NCBI GenBank assembly: GCA_050250915.1
Contig: JBFWNT010000001.1
Coordinates: 283,318 to 347,317, forward strand
Direction of reading: 5' to 3'
DNA: 64,000 nucleotides
Source of the DNA: Miltoncostaea sp050250915
GTDB lineage: Bacteria; Actinomycetota; Thermoleophilia; Miltoncostaeales; Miltoncostaeaceae
In this document: positions 1 through 8,288 of the stretch, one piece after another
How positions within the stretch are numbered: position 1 is the first letter of the stretch
How the letters are laid out: the number at the start of each line of letters is the position of its first letter
Made by a program: the position numbers and the translations under genes
The notes under the pieces: generated by a model
Told to the model about the DNA's origin: nothing
Seen by the model: the letters and a program-made list of their open reading frames with translations, nothing else
Databases searched by the model: none

Positions 1-593
1 GCGCGGTCGACCAGGTGGGCGGCGGCGACGCCGGGGAGCAGGGCACCTACCGCTCCGCGTCGACCGACGAGGCCGCGGAGCTCATGAAGATGGCCCGCAA
101 CGTGGTCATCGTCCCCGGCTACGGGATGGCGGTGGCGCAGGCGCAGCACAAGGTGCGCGAGCTGGCCGACGCCCTCGAGAAGGAGGGCGTTGACGTCCGC
201 TTCGCGATCCACCCGGTCGCGGGGCGCATGCCCGGCCACATGAACGTGCTGCTGGCCGAGGCCAACGTCCCGTACGAGCAGCTGCTCGACATGGACGAGA
301 TCAACGGCGACTTCCCCCAGACCGACGTGGTGCTGGTGCTCGGCGCGAACGACGTCGTGAACCCCGCCGCCCGGCACGACACGTCCAGCCCGATCTTCGG
401 CATGCCCATCCTCGAGGTGGACAAGGCCGCGACGGTCTTCGTGGTCAAGCGCTCGATGCGCGCCGGATTCGCCGGCATCGAGAACGAGCTGTTCTTCAAC
501 GAGAACACCTCGATGGTGTTCGGCGACGCGAAGGCCGTGGTCACCGAGCTCGCGACCGAGGTCAGCGGCCGGCGGGACGCCGTCTCGATCTAG
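1..593 (+). CDS. pntB: NAD(P) transhydrogenase subunit beta, C-terminal part (5' truncated)
   Basis: Membrane-bound proton-translocating transhydrogenase beta subunit, which exchanges hydride between NADH and NADP+. Only the NADP(H)-binding domain III is in the window; the reading frame is open to the left edge, so the membrane domain lies outside. About 196 residues are visible. Hallmarks of the family are PGYGMAVAQAQ, GIHPVAGRMPGHMNVLLAEA-like text (FAIHPVAGRMPGH), the MDEIN segment, GANDVVNPAA and the tail KRSMRAGFAGIEN followed by GDAK. The GTG at 15 is internal and not a real start. Two hairpins follow the stop, consistent with the end of a pnt operon. Confidence 0.95.
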   Translation, partial: AVDQVGGGDAGEQGTYRSASTDEAAELMKMARNVVIVPGYGMAVAQAQHKVRELADALEKEGVDVRFAIHPVAGRMPGHMNVLLAEANVPYEQLLDMDEINGDFPQTDVVLVLGANDVVNPAARHDTSSPIFGMPILEVDKAATVFVVKRSMRAGFAGIENELFFNENTSMVFGDAKAVVTELATEVSGRRDAVSI

Positions 594-601
594 TCCTCAG
601 C

Positions 602-621
602 GCCCGCTTGCGGGCTCTTTT
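602..621 (+). terminator. Rho-independent terminator after pntB
   Basis: A GCCCGC stem (602-607), TT loop and GCGGGC (610-615) are followed by TCTTTT (616-621), nine bases past the pntB stop. This is the classical hairpin plus T-run layout. Confidence 0.75.
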
Positions 622-640
622 CCGAGAATCCGCATGTCCG

Positions 641-671
641 ACGTCCCCCTCACCCGTGAGGGGGACGTTTT
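641..671 (+). terminator. Second strong hairpin with T-run
   Basis: A perfect 13-bp inverted repeat (641-653 and 656-668, ACGTCCCCCTCAC against its complement, two-base centre) ends in TTTT (668-671). It is a second terminator in tandem with the one at 602-621 and isolates pntB from the next gene. Confidence 0.7.
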
Positions 672-778
672 GGTCTCTGAGGATCCTGTGAGGGTTCCGT
701 GATCCGCCCTCCCGATCGGGGCACGCGATCCCGATGGTGTCGAGAGCCTCCACCTGACCGGAAGGATGGACTCCCGAC

Positions 779-1357
779 ATGCGCCGCACCCCGCTCCTGA
801 TCGCCGCCGTGTCCCTCGTCGCAGCCGCGACGCCGGCGGCGCTCCTCGCCCACCCGTCCGACGGCCCCAAGGGTGATCCCGGGACCCACCACCCGGGCAC
901 GCACAAGGACCCCAAGGGCCCGCTGGGTCCGAAGGGCACCAACTACCTGTTCCACGCCTGCGTGACCGCGGACGCCACCGAGACGGCCGTCAACCTCTCC
1001 GTGCTGCACGCCAACCGCCACGCCCGCAGGGCGCTCGACGGCGCGACGACGTTCACGGCGACGCTCAACGTCGACACGAAGATCCGCCTGGCCGGGAAGG
1101 CCCGCAAGGCGCCGGAGGGCAGCACCGAGAAGCGGCTGCCCCGGATCGGCACGTGGGACAACCTGGACGCGGGCGACGTCGTGACGATCCGCTACCGCGC
1201 GCCGCGGGGCACCCTCGTCGCCGACCTCGGCCCGGCCGCGAAGGTCACCGACCACGGCCCGCGCGCGAAGAAGTGCCCCGTCCCCGTCGCGGACCCGAAG
1301 CCGAAGGACCCGCCGACGACGGACACGCCTCCCACCACCACCGCCCCCGCGTCCTAG
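779..1357 (+). CDS. Secreted hypothetical protein
   Basis: A 192-residue protein of unknown function. It starts with a clear signal peptide (MRRTPLLIAAVSLVAAATPAA, cleavage near residue 24). A Gly/Pro/His/Lys-rich stretch with GPKGDPG, HHPGTHKDPKGP and LGPKG follows (residues 29-52), then a folded-looking segment (55-160) with a Cys at about 61 and another near 165, and a Pro/Thr tail (DPPTTDTPPTTT). The ATG is preceded by GGAAGGA at a short distance. The tail looks like a wall-spanning linker. No family recognised. Confidence 0.8.
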   Translation: MRRTPLLIAAVSLVAAATPAALLAHPSDGPKGDPGTHHPGTHKDPKGPLGPKGTNYLFHACVTADATETAVNLSVLHANRHARRALDGATTFTATLNVDTKIRLAGKARKAPEGSTEKRLPRIGTWDNLDAGDVVTIRYRAPRGTLVADLGPAAKVTDHGPRAKKCPVPVADPKPKDPPTTDTPPTTTAPAS

Positions 1358-1459
1358 GGCAGCAGGCGCGGGGCACCGACCGGGGCGCCGCCGGGCTCGC
1401 GGCGCTCCCGGGCGGACAACCCGCCGGCCTGAGCAGCACCTCTCTACCCGGGCGCTGCG

Positions 1460-1476
1460 ACCGCGCTTCGCGCGGT
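1460..1476 (+). terminator. GC hairpin without T-run between 779-1357 gene and ETF-QO
   Basis: ACCGCGC (1460-1466), loop TTC, GCGCGGT (1470-1476) form a 7-bp stem. No T-run follows, so termination is only a possibility. The rest of the gap 1358-1583 is GC-rich and holds a TAAGCT hexamer (1540-1545), a candidate -10 box for the next gene. Confidence 0.3.
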
Positions 1477-1583
1477 AGGGCCGGCGGGCACGACCGTCGT
1501 GAACGGGGGAGGGCGCAGCCGCGATCGGGGTGCTCCCGGTAAGCTGTGGGGACCAATCCCGTCGGCGACCAGAGAGCCCCTGC

Positions 1584-3284
1584 ATGAGCACCCTCCCGGC
1601 TGATTATCCGCCTCCCTTCAGCCCCTCCGACTACATCGTCACGCCCAAGGCGGCGGAGGATGAGCGGATCGACGTCGGCGTCCTGATCGTCGGCGCGGGC
1701 CCCGCGGGGCTCGCCACGGCCGTGCGCCTCGGTCAGCTGCTCGGCGAGGACCCGGAGTTGCTGGAGCAGCTCGGCGAGGTGCCGATTGCCGTCGCCGAGA
1801 AGGGCAAGGGCCCGGGCTCCCACCTGCTGTCCGGCGCGGTCATGCGCCCGGGGCCCATCAAGAAGCTGTTCCCCGACACGCCCGATTCGGAGATCCCGCA
1901 CTACGGCGAGGTCACCGGCGAGGCCGTCTACTTCATGCGGCCCAAGAGCAAGGTGCGCATCCCGACGCCGCCGCAGATGAAGAACCACGGCAACTGGGTG
2001 GTCTCCATCAGCCAGCTCGCCCGCTGGATGAGCGAGCAGGCGGAGGAGCTCGGCGCGTTCATGCTGCCCGAGACCGACGGCCAGAAGCTCATCATCGAGC
2101 AGGGCCGCGTGATGGGCGTCGTGACCGGCGACAAGGGCCGCGGAAAGGACGGCGAGGAGCTGTCCGCGTTCGAGCCCGGCGCCGAGGTCCACGCCCAGGT
2201 CACCGTGATCGCCGAGGGCACCCCCGGCCACCTCGCGGGCGTGCTCCGCAAGCACTTCGACCTGGACCGCGACTCCGTGCAGACATGGGAGCTCGGGGTC
2301 AAGGAGGTCTGGGAGGTCGCGAAGCCCCTCGGCAAGGTCATCCACACCCTCGGCTGGCCGCTCCGGCTGGCGCCGAAGTACCGCGAGTACGGCGGGTCGT
2401 GGATCTACCCGATGGGCGACGACAAGATCTCGCTCGGCTACGTGATCGGGCTGGACTACGCCGACGCGAACCTCTCGTGCCACGACGTGCTCCAGCAGTT
2501 CAAGACGCACCCCTTCATCGCGGACATCCTGAAGGGCGGCAAGCGGCTCGCCTGGGGCGCCAAGACGATCCCCGGCGGCGGCCTCTACGGCCTGCCGAGC
2601 CGCTTCCACGTGCCCGGCGCCGTGCTGGTGGGCGACAGCGCCGGCTTCGTGGACATGATGGCGCTGAAGGGCGTCCACCACGCCATCCACTCCGGGATGC
2701 TGGCGGCCGAGGGCATCTACGAGGCCCTCAAGGCCGGGAAGGCCACCACCCCCGCCGGCCTCTGGGGCTACAGCGCCCGGGTGCGCGACTCGTCGATCTG
2801 GAAGGAGCTGTGGAAGGTCCGGAACATCCGGCCCGCCTTCCAGAAGGGCTTCCTCTATGGCGGCATGGTGCACGGCATGGCCACCACCTCGATGGGCCAC
2901 GCGCCCCGCAAGCGCGTGAAGGCCAAGGCCGACACCCGGGAGCCCGTGTTCCTGGCGGGCGACCGCGCCGCGACCTACCCCAAGCCGGACGGGCAGCTCA
3001 CGTTCGACAAGCTGTCGAGCGTGTTCGCGAGCGGCAACGCCACCCGCGACGACCAGCCCAACCACATCCGGCTCCAGCGGCACGTCCCCGTCGAGCTGGC
3101 GACCACGTGGGTGCGGATGTGTCCCGCCCAGGTCTACGAACTGGACGAGGACGCCCCGCAGAACGGCACCGTCACGGTGAAGATCAACCCGTCCAACTGC
3201 GTGCAGTGCGGCGCGATCACCGCCAAGGGCGGCCGCCTGACCCCGCCCGAGGGCGGCAGCGGGCCGGAGTACTCGATCACGTAG
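1584..3284 (+). CDS. Electron transfer flavoprotein-ubiquinone oxidoreductase-like protein
   Basis: FAD protein (566 residues) that passes electrons from electron transfer flavoprotein to the quinone pool during acyl-CoA or amine oxidation, at the cytoplasmic membrane. The FAD-binding VLIVGAGPAGLATAVRLGQL motif is at about residues 32-51; SGAVMRPG, PGGGLYGLPSRF and the second FAD motif VLVGDSAGFVDMMALKG-like text follow, as does the C-terminal ferredoxin-like part with CPAQVYEL and LTPPEGGSGPEY. The ATG at 1584 is chosen over an upstream in-frame TTG/ATG-less extension because family similarity begins here. Odd: of the four cluster ligands only C513, C539 and C542 are seen; the fourth position (545) is Ile. 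See findings. Confidence 0.9.
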   Translation: MSTLPADYPPPFSPSDYIVTPKAAEDERIDVGVLIVGAGPAGLATAVRLGQLLGEDPELLEQLGEVPIAVAEKGKGPGSHLLSGAVMRPGPIKKLFPDTPDSEIPHYGEVTGEAVYFMRPKSKVRIPTPPQMKNHGNWVVSISQLARWMSEQAEELGAFMLPETDGQKLIIEQGRVMGVVTGDKGRGKDGEELSAFEPGAEVHAQVTVIAEGTPGHLAGVLRKHFDLDRDSVQTWELGVKEVWEVAKPLGKVIHTLGWPLRLAPKYREYGGSWIYPMGDDKISLGYVIGLDYADANLSCHDVLQQFKTHPFIADILKGGKRLAWGAKTIPGGGLYGLPSRFHVPGAVLVGDSAGFVDMMALKGVHHAIHSGMLAAEGIYEALKAGKATTPAGLWGYSARVRDSSIWKELWKVRNIRPAFQKGFLYGGMVHGMATTSMGHAPRKRVKAKADTREPVFLAGDRAATYPKPDGQLTFDKLSSVFASGNATRDDQPNHIRLQRHVPVELATTWVRMCPAQVYELDEDAPQNGTVTVKINPSNCVQCGAITAKGGRLTPPEGGSGPEYSIT

Positions 3285-3447
3285 CTCCCCCGGGGGTCCG
3301 CCCGGACCTCCGGTAGGTCCCCGCCTCGGGCGGGCCCGCGACCGCGTACTCGTGGATCGCGAGCCCGCCCGGCGTCGTCTCGGCGCGCAGAAGCGCCAGG
3401 CCGGTGGCCGCGCCGTCGGGCGGGAACAGGCGCCGGCCCGCCCCCAT
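3277..3447 (-). CDS. Possible small protein overlapping the ETF-QO 3' end
   Basis: A 56-residue frame beginning MGAGRRLFPPDG and containing LRAETTPGGLAIHEYAVAG. Support: an AGGAGG sequence lies about six bases before the ATG, and almost every third codon position is G or C, as in real genes here. It ends eight bases inside the convergent ETF-QO gene. No family recognised; the composition is soluble. A GTG upstream would extend it slightly. Confidence 0.45.
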   Translation of the reverse strand: MGAGRRLFPPDGAATGLALLRAETTPGGLAIHEYAVAGPPEAGTYRRSGRTPGGAT

Positions 3448-3590
3448 CGCCGCCTCCTCGTCGTCCGGCCGGGCCGCCGACACACAACCAGACGGGCTGG
3501 AACGCGGACTGAGGGGCCGCACACAGAGCCCGTCAGGACTGTTCACAAACCGATCACGCACTCCGGGCCGCTGCACGAAAGGGTTGCGGT

Positions 3591-4577
3591 ATGCAGAGCC
3601 GACGCAATCGCGTCTGCGTCGCCGTGCTCGCGCTGGCGGCCGTCGCGTCGCCCGCCGCGGCGGCGACGCAGGTCACCCACGACGGCGCCGGCCGGCCCAT
3701 CACGTTCGACGTCCTCGCCGCCAGCGGCGCCGACGTGGCCGGCTACACCACGATCCTGGACGGCCTGCTGCACGGCGCGGAGATCAGCAGCGTGGTGGTC
3801 ACCGTCATCCCGGAGTCGTCCGTGGCCGGGGAGTGCGGGGACAGCCAGGCGATCGCCTGCTACCGCTGGAGCTCCGCGGGCGACGCGACCATGTACGTGC
3901 CGGCCGTCCCCGCGGCGCAGGTGCGCAGCGCGCTGACCCACGAGTACGGGCACCACATCGACGCCACCCGGCCGCACGTCGCCGGGGCCCGCGGCCTGGA
4001 CGGCACGGCGTCGTGGTGGCGGGCGCGGGACATGGCCGCCCGCCTCGCGCGCGGCGAGGTGGCGTGGGACTACTCGCTGGGCTGGGACCACTCGATCGCG
4101 GAGATCTACGCCGAGGACTACGCCGCGACCAACGGCGCCGGGTCCTCGGGGATCCGCTGGCTCGGCGACCCCCCGGCCGCCGTGCAGGACGCGATCCGCG
4201 CCGACCTGGCCGGCGCCGTCGTGCCGCCGGCCCCGCCCGCCCCGGCGCCGGCGCCGGCGACCCAGCCGGCGGCGGGGGCCACGGCGGCGTCGAAGCCCGC
4301 CATCGCGCGACGCAGCGGGCGACTGGCGGCGGGCTCCAGGACGCGGATCTCCTTCGCGATCGCCGACCGCGCGCGGCTGGCCGTACGGGTCAGCGGCGCC
4401 ACCGCGGGGCGCCTGCGCGCCGTGCTGCGCTGCAACCGCCGCCCGCGCGGCGGCGCGACCGCCCGGCCGGCGCAGCCGGTGGTCGTGCGGGCCCGCGTGG
4501 CCCCCGGCCGCTGCCGCGTGACCGTGCGCGCCCTGGACGCCGCCACCCGGTTCCGGGTGGTCGTCCGCGGGACCTAG
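3591..4577 (+). CDS. Secreted zinc metallopeptidase-like protein
   Basis: A 328-residue exported protein. The signal peptide (residues 1-25, ending SPAAAA) is followed by a catalytic-type domain with HEYGHHID at 117-124 (HEXXH zinc site) and a possible third ligand in EIYAEDYA (171-178). Cys81 and Cys90 may form a disulfide. Residues 209-235 are a Pro/Ala linker. The last ~90 residues are a basic beta-rich domain (RISFAIADRARLAVRVSG), a pattern common in cell-surface proteins of this kind of genome. A GAAAGGG site precedes the ATG. The substrate is unknown, so peptidase activity is inferred from the zinc motif alone. Confidence 0.75.
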   Translation: MQSRRNRVCVAVLALAAVASPAAAATQVTHDGAGRPITFDVLAASGADVAGYTTILDGLLHGAEISSVVVTVIPESSVAGECGDSQAIACYRWSSAGDATMYVPAVPAAQVRSALTHEYGHHIDATRPHVAGARGLDGTASWWRARDMAARLARGEVAWDYSLGWDHSIAEIYAEDYAATNGAGSSGIRWLGDPPAAVQDAIRADLAGAVVPPAPPAPAPAPATQPAAGATAASKPAIARRSGRLAAGSRTRISFAIADRARLAVRVSGATAGRLRAVLRCNRRPRGGATARPAQPVVVRARVAPGRCRVTVRALDAATRFRVVVRGT

Positions 4578-4604
4578 GCCGGCGCGGGGCCCGAGGATCC
4601 CCGC

Positions 4605-4890
4605 ATGGCCACGACGCCGCACCCCGCCGCGCGGGGGGCTGCTGGTCTGGATGCAGACCCACCCCGACCGCCTGCGCGGCCTGCTCGACCGGGAGGCCGA
4701 GGGCCAGGACGACTGGCGCCCGCGGGCGACCCCGCCGTCCGCGCCCACCTCGCCTTCGTGGCCGAGGCGCTCGCCGCCAACGCGGCGCGGCCGTCGCCTT
4801 CGAGCTGGGCCTCCCGTTCCGCGGTGAGACCGCGGCGATGCTGCACGCCCACACCCGGTTCCTGGTGAGGCGCCGGCGGACGCCCTCTAG
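4605..4890 (+). pseudogene. Small gene broken by several frameshifts
   Basis: Protein-like segments appear in order but in shifting frames: MATTPHPAARG, then GLLVWMQTHPDRLRGLLDRE, then DPAVRAHLAFVAEALAAN, then VAFELGLPFRGETAAMLHAH, and a stop reached in yet another frame (4888-4890). Joined, they would make a protein of about 90 residues. The first shift lies at a run of six G (4633-4638). A GAGGAT hexamer sits six bases before the ATG, like the leaderless promoters seen elsewhere. At least three indels in under 300 bases suggest decay, though sequencing error is possible. Family unknown. The end overlaps the convergent phosphatase gene by a few bases. Confidence 0.6.
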
Positions 4891-7130
4891 GCCGTCGAGG
4901 CGGGAGGGGTCCGCTTCACGACGGCGATGGCCACGTCGTCGCTCAGGCGGCCGCCGCAGAAGGTGCGGGCCGCGAGGTGCGCCATCCGCGCGAGGCGGTC
5001 GGGCCGCTCGTGGCGGGCCTCGAGCAGGGCGTGGTGGAGGCCCTCCTCGCCGAACTCCCGCGCCTTGCGGCGCGCCTCGATGAGCCCGTCGGTGTAGAGC
5101 ACCAGCAGGTCGCCGGGGGCGAAGGGCTCCTCGGTCTGGTGATACCGCTCGCACGGGAACACGCCGCAGGGCGGGTCGGGGTCGTCGAGCGCACGCAGGC
5201 CACCGTCGGCCGTCAGCAGCACGGGGGGCGGGTGGCCCGCCGAGCACCACACCAGCCGGTCGCGGGACGCGTCGACCACCGCGAGCACCAGGGTCACCAG
5301 CGCGCCGTCGGCCATGCGCACGCACAGCAGGTCGTTGAGCTCCTGCACCAGCTCGGCGGGCTCCGGGCGGTGCTGGCTGAGCGCCTCCGCCATGTACCGC
5401 ACCATCGCGGTCAGGCCCGCGGCCTCGACGCCCTTGCCGGACACGTCGCCCACCAGGATCGCCAGGCGGCCGTCCGCGAGCGGCCACGCGCTGTAGAAGT
5501 CGCCGCCCACCTCCGACTCGCCGGACGGCTGGTAGAGCGCGGCCAGCTCCACGCCCTCCACCTGCGGCAGCTCCTCGGCCAGCAGCGCCTGCTGGAGCAC
5601 CTCGGCCACGTGCCGCTCCTGCTCGAACTGGATCGCGTTCTGCAGGGCGCTGGCCGCGTGGAGCGCCAGCTCGTCCATCACCTTCAGCTCGCGCTCGCCG
5701 AACGCGCGCGGCTGGAGGCTGTTGATGCTCACCACCCCATAGACCTTCTCGCCCAGCACCAGGGGGACGTGCATGAACGAGCGGATCCCCTCCGGCCCGA
5801 CGATCCGCCGCGACACCCGCTCGTCGACGAGCGTGTCGTTGCAGATGACGGGGCGCCGGTCCGTGACCACCCGGCCCAGGTAGCCCTCGCCCGCCCGGTA
5901 GGTCATGTGGCGGATCGTCTCCTCGGCGAACCCGCGGGTGGCGGTGGGCAGCAGCAGGCCGCGGCGGTCGCCCGCCAGCACGGCGCTCTTGTGGCAGGCG
6001 GGGACCAGGGCGTGGGCGTTGTCGAGCAGGATCTCGTGGATCTCCGCGGGGGTCAGGGCCGACGCCATCGCGTGCGCCGCGCGGCTCAGCGCCATCTCCT
6101 CGTGCGCCCGGCGCTCCTCGCGCTCCAGCAGCTGCGCCCGCTCGGAGGCGAGGCGCCGCGCGTCGGCCAGGGCGAGCCGCGAGGCGGTGACGTCGTGGAG
6201 CATGTCGACCCGCCCCACGATCGCCCCGGTCGCGTCGCGGACGGGCGACGACGAGTACTCGATGGCGCGGCCGTCGACCGTCTCGCGGTCCTCGATCACC
6301 TCCAGCGCCGCCTCGGCGTGGACGTGGTTCGCGCGGGCGCCGAACTCCTCGGGGTTGGTGAACCGCCACTTCAGGACCTCGTCGATGACCACCCGCATCG
6401 GGCGCCCCACCATCGGGCTCAGGTCGATCCCGAGCAGCGAGCCGACGGCGGCGTTGGCGAGCGACAGGCGCCCGCGCGCATCGCTCACGATCACCCCGAG
6501 CCGGCTCGAGGCGATCACGCCCTCCAGCGTCTGGCGGTTGCGCCGGCTCCGGGCCGCCAGCTGGGCGTTGCGGGCGCTCAGCGCGATCTGCGGCGCCAGG
6601 TTCGACAGCTCGGCGACGGCGGCGTCGTGGATCGGGTTGTCCCGGGAGAGGCTCACCAGCGCGATCGCCCCGAGCGTCGCGGTGTGGTTGGTGCCGATCG
6701 GGACGGCGATGCCGCTCGCGTCGAGCATCAGCCGGTGCAGCGCCCCCGCCGGCCCGCCCTGATCCGCGAGCGCGGCCAGGCGGTCGATCTCGGCCGGCTC
6801 GGACACGAGCCGCGGCCACACCACCGGCTCGCCGGCCCGGCGGGCGGCGTCGCCGATGCCGATGGGGTCCAGGCCCTCCGGCGTCAGGAGCGGCGCGAGC
6901 GCCTGGGCGCCCGGCGCGGGGCCCACGCAGTAGCCGTGGGTGACGGCGTCGCCGTCGGTCTCGTCCGCGACGTGCACCGCGACGACGTCGACCGGGAACA
7001 TCTCGTGCACCCGCTGCGCGATCTCGTCGAGCGCGGCCGACAGCTCCGGCGCCGTGACCGACGCCAGGCGGGCCGACCACCGCGACGGGTCGAGCGACCC
7101 GCGCATGCCGTGCTCAACCCCGCTGGCCAC
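4887..7130 (-). CDS. GAF-PAS-GAF-SpoIIE (PP2C) phosphatase
   Basis: A 747-residue cytoplasmic signalling protein with, in order, a GAF domain (about 20-190), a PAS domain (about 205-325, with DARGRLSLANAAVGSLLG), a short coil, a second GAF (about 360-510, GEGYLGRVVTDRRPVICND) and a C-terminal SpoIIE/RsbU-type phosphatase (about 530-740). The metal-binding signatures GGDFYSAW, VGDVSGKGVEAAG, CSAGHPPP and LYTDGLIEAR are all present, so it should be active. Such enzymes dephosphorylate STAS-domain anti-sigma antagonists; one is encoded close by (8289-8666). The GTG at 7130 overlaps the upstream carbonic anhydrase gene by 17 bases; an ATG at 7106 would not overlap and is an equally good start. 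Confidence 0.9.
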   Translation of the reverse strand: MASGVEHGMRGSLDPSRWSARLASVTAPELSAALDEIAQRVHEMFPVDVVAVHVADETDGDAVTHGYCVGPAPGAQALAPLLTPEGLDPIGIGDAARRAGEPVVWPRLVSEPAEIDRLAALADQGGPAGALHRLMLDASGIAVPIGTNHTATLGAIALVSLSRDNPIHDAAVAELSNLAPQIALSARNAQLAARSRRNRQTLEGVIASSRLGVIVSDARGRLSLANAAVGSLLGIDLSPMVGRPMRVVIDEVLKWRFTNPEEFGARANHVHAEAALEVIEDRETVDGRAIEYSSSPVRDATGAIVGRVDMLHDVTASRLALADARRLASERAQLLEREERRAHEEMALSRAAHAMASALTPAEIHEILLDNAHALVPACHKSAVLAGDRRGLLLPTATRGFAEETIRHMTYRAGEGYLGRVVTDRRPVICNDTLVDERVSRRIVGPEGIRSFMHVPLVLGEKVYGVVSINSLQPRAFGERELKVMDELALHAASALQNAIQFEQERHVAEVLQQALLAEELPQVEGVELAALYQPSGESEVGGDFYSAWPLADGRLAILVGDVSGKGVEAAGLTAMVRYMAEALSQHRPEPAELVQELNDLLCVRMADGALVTLVLAVVDASRDRLVWCSAGHPPPVLLTADGGLRALDDPDPPCGVFPCERYHQTEEPFAPGDLLVLYTDGLIEARRKAREFGEEGLHHALLEARHERPDRLARMAHLAARTFCGGRLSDDVAIAVVKRTPPASTA

Positions 7131-7626
7131 CGTGCACCGCGATCATGTCGACGTAGTGGCCGACGCCCTCCGCGAAGCGGGCGCGCTCCTCGGGCGTGGT
7201 GTCGCGGACGATCTTCGCGGGGATCCCCAGCGCCAGGGCGTTGGCGGGGATCTCGGCGCCCTCGGGCACCACGGCGCCGGCGCCGACGACGGCGCCCGCG
7301 CCCACCGACGCCCCGTTCAGCACGATCGCGCCGATGCCCACGACGGCGCCGTCGCCGACGGTGCACCCGTGGACGCACGCGCGGTGGCCCACGGTCACCC
7401 GGTCACCCAGGCGGCAGGGCAGCCCGGGGTCGGCGTGGAGGACGGCGCCGTCCTGCACGTTGGTCTCGTCGCCCACGGCGATGTCCTCCGTATCGCCGCG
7501 GATGACGGCTCCCGGCCAGACGGAGGCCCGGGCCCCGAGCCGCACGCGGCCGATGACCTCGGCGGCGTCGTGCACGAACGCCCCCGGGCCGAGCGCTGGC
7601 GCGTGGCCGTTCAGGGTCCGGATCAA
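7114..7626 (-). CDS. Gamma-carbonic anhydrase-like hexapeptide-repeat protein
   Basis: A 170-residue left-handed beta-helix protein of the YrdA/PaaY/CamH group, expected to form trimers with zinc between subunits and to hydrate CO2 or act as a related metalloenzyme. The three zinc histidines are seen at H64 (AVLH), H81 (TVGH) and H86 (CVHG), and hexapeptide-like repeats run throughout (IGAIVLNGASVGAGAVVGAG). The TTG start is chosen because it gives the normal N-terminus (IRTLNGHAPAL) and normal length, and because a TACCCT box lies nine bases upstream. The downstream phosphatase overlaps the stop. Confidence 0.88.
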   Translation of the reverse strand: MIRTLNGHAPALGPGAFVHDAAEVIGRVRLGARASVWPGAVIRGDTEDIAVGDETNVQDGAVLHADPGLPCRLGDRVTVGHRACVHGCTVGDGAVVGIGAIVLNGASVGAGAVVGAGAVVPEGAEIPANALALGIPAKIVRDTTPEERARFAEGVGHYVDMIAVHGGQRG

Positions 7627-7635
7627 ATCCCGTCT

Positions 7636-7641
7636 AGGGTA
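7636..7641 (-). promoter_or_regulatory. Candidate -10 box (leaderless) for the carbonic anhydrase gene
   Basis: TACCCT on the minus strand, nine bases before the TTG start at 7626. It fits the TANNNT-then-start pattern seen at many genes here and supports the unusual TTG. Confidence 0.45.
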
Positions 7642-7688
7642 TCGCGGCGGGCGGCCGGTGGCACTCGTCCCTGACCGCGCGGCACGCG

Positions 7689-7716
7689 TTGTTTCTGCGG
7701 TCCCGGTGCATATGAT
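7689..7716 (+). promoter_or_regulatory. Candidate housekeeping promoter for cytochrome c
   Basis: TTGTTT (7689-7694), 16-base spacer, TATGAT (7711-7716). Initiation would fall near 7723, giving a leader of roughly 20 bases before the GTG at 7745. This also argues against the ATG at 7712 being the start. Confidence 0.5.
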
Positions 7717-7744
7717 CCGCAGGTCCGAATCCGAGTCCGGGGGT

Positions 7745-8230
7745 GTGCTGGTGCGCAGCAGGCTGATGGTGGCCCTGGCGTTGATCGTCCTGGTGGTCGC
7801 CGCACTCGGCTTGGCGGGTTGCGTCGACAGCTCGGAGGAGGCCGCGCAGACGCCCAGCGGTGCGTCCACGGTCGCGAACAGCGCGGCGCAGACGGACTCG
7901 GAGGGCAAGACGATCACCGCGCCCGCGCAGACGGCCCCGGCGGGCGGCGGCGGTGGTGGCGCGACGACCACCACCGGCGGCGGTGGCGGCGGCGGCGCGT
8001 CCGCCGGCGACAAGGAGGCCGGCCTGGTCGTCTTCCAGCAGAGCTGCACCGGCTGCCACCTCGGCGACGGCATGGAGGACGGGGGCGTCGGTCCGAAGCT
8101 CGCCGGCCTCGGTCTGGACGAGACCACGATCAAGAACCAGGTCGTCAACGGCGGCGGCCCCATGCCCGCCGGCCTCGTGAGCGGCGTGGATCTGGACAAC
8201 GTCGTCGCCTACGTCCTGAGCATCCAGTAG
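7745..8230 (+). CDS. Lipoprotein monoheme cytochrome c
   Basis: A small class I cytochrome c anchored by lipid outside the membrane; an electron carrier. The N-terminal hydrophobic segment ends in a lipobox LGLAGC (Cys26). A long low-complexity linker with two poly-Gly runs separated by TTTT follows (about 60-90), then the heme motif CTGCH (C101, C104, H105) and a likely axial Met in GGPMPAGL, ending DLDNVVAYVLSIQ. GTG codons at 7745 and 7751 are both possible starts; an ATG at 7712 overlaps the promoter and is rejected. The redox partner is not evident from neighbours. Confidence 0.88.
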   Translation: MLVRSRLMVALALIVLVVAALGLAGCVDSSEEAAQTPSGASTVANSAAQTDSEGKTITAPAQTAPAGGGGGGATTTTGGGGGGGASAGDKEAGLVVFQQSCTGCHLGDGMEDGGVGPKLAGLGLDETTIKNQVVNGGGPMPAGLVSGVDLDNVVAYVLSIQ

Positions 8231-8239
8231 TTCCGGACC

Positions 8240-8263
8240 GGGGGCCGCGGGTGCGCGGCCCCC
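8240..8263 (+). terminator. GC-rich hairpin after cytochrome c
   Basis: GGGGGCCGCG (8240-8249), four-base loop, CGCGGCCCCC (8254-8263): a perfect 10-bp stem 10 bases past the stop. No T-run, so it may act as a non-canonical terminator. Confidence 0.4.
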
Positions 8264-8273
8264 GGGCCCGGGG

Positions 8274-8279
8274 TAGCAT
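8274..8279 (+). promoter_or_regulatory. Candidate leaderless -10 box for the STAS gene
   Basis: TAGCAT ends nine bases before the ATG at 8289; no Shine-Dalgarno sequence is visible between them. Confidence 0.4.
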
Positions 8280-8288
8280 CCCCCTGCG

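Noticed and set aside
1245..3524. Long minus-strand frame opposite ETF-QO
   Set aside because: It is antisense to a clearly conserved gene, has Arg/Ala/Gly-biased composition and no recognisable motif.
7712..7744. ATG at 7712 as start of cytochrome c
   Set aside because: It overlaps a good -10 box (TATGAT), and starting there would add a charged stretch before the lipoprotein signal.
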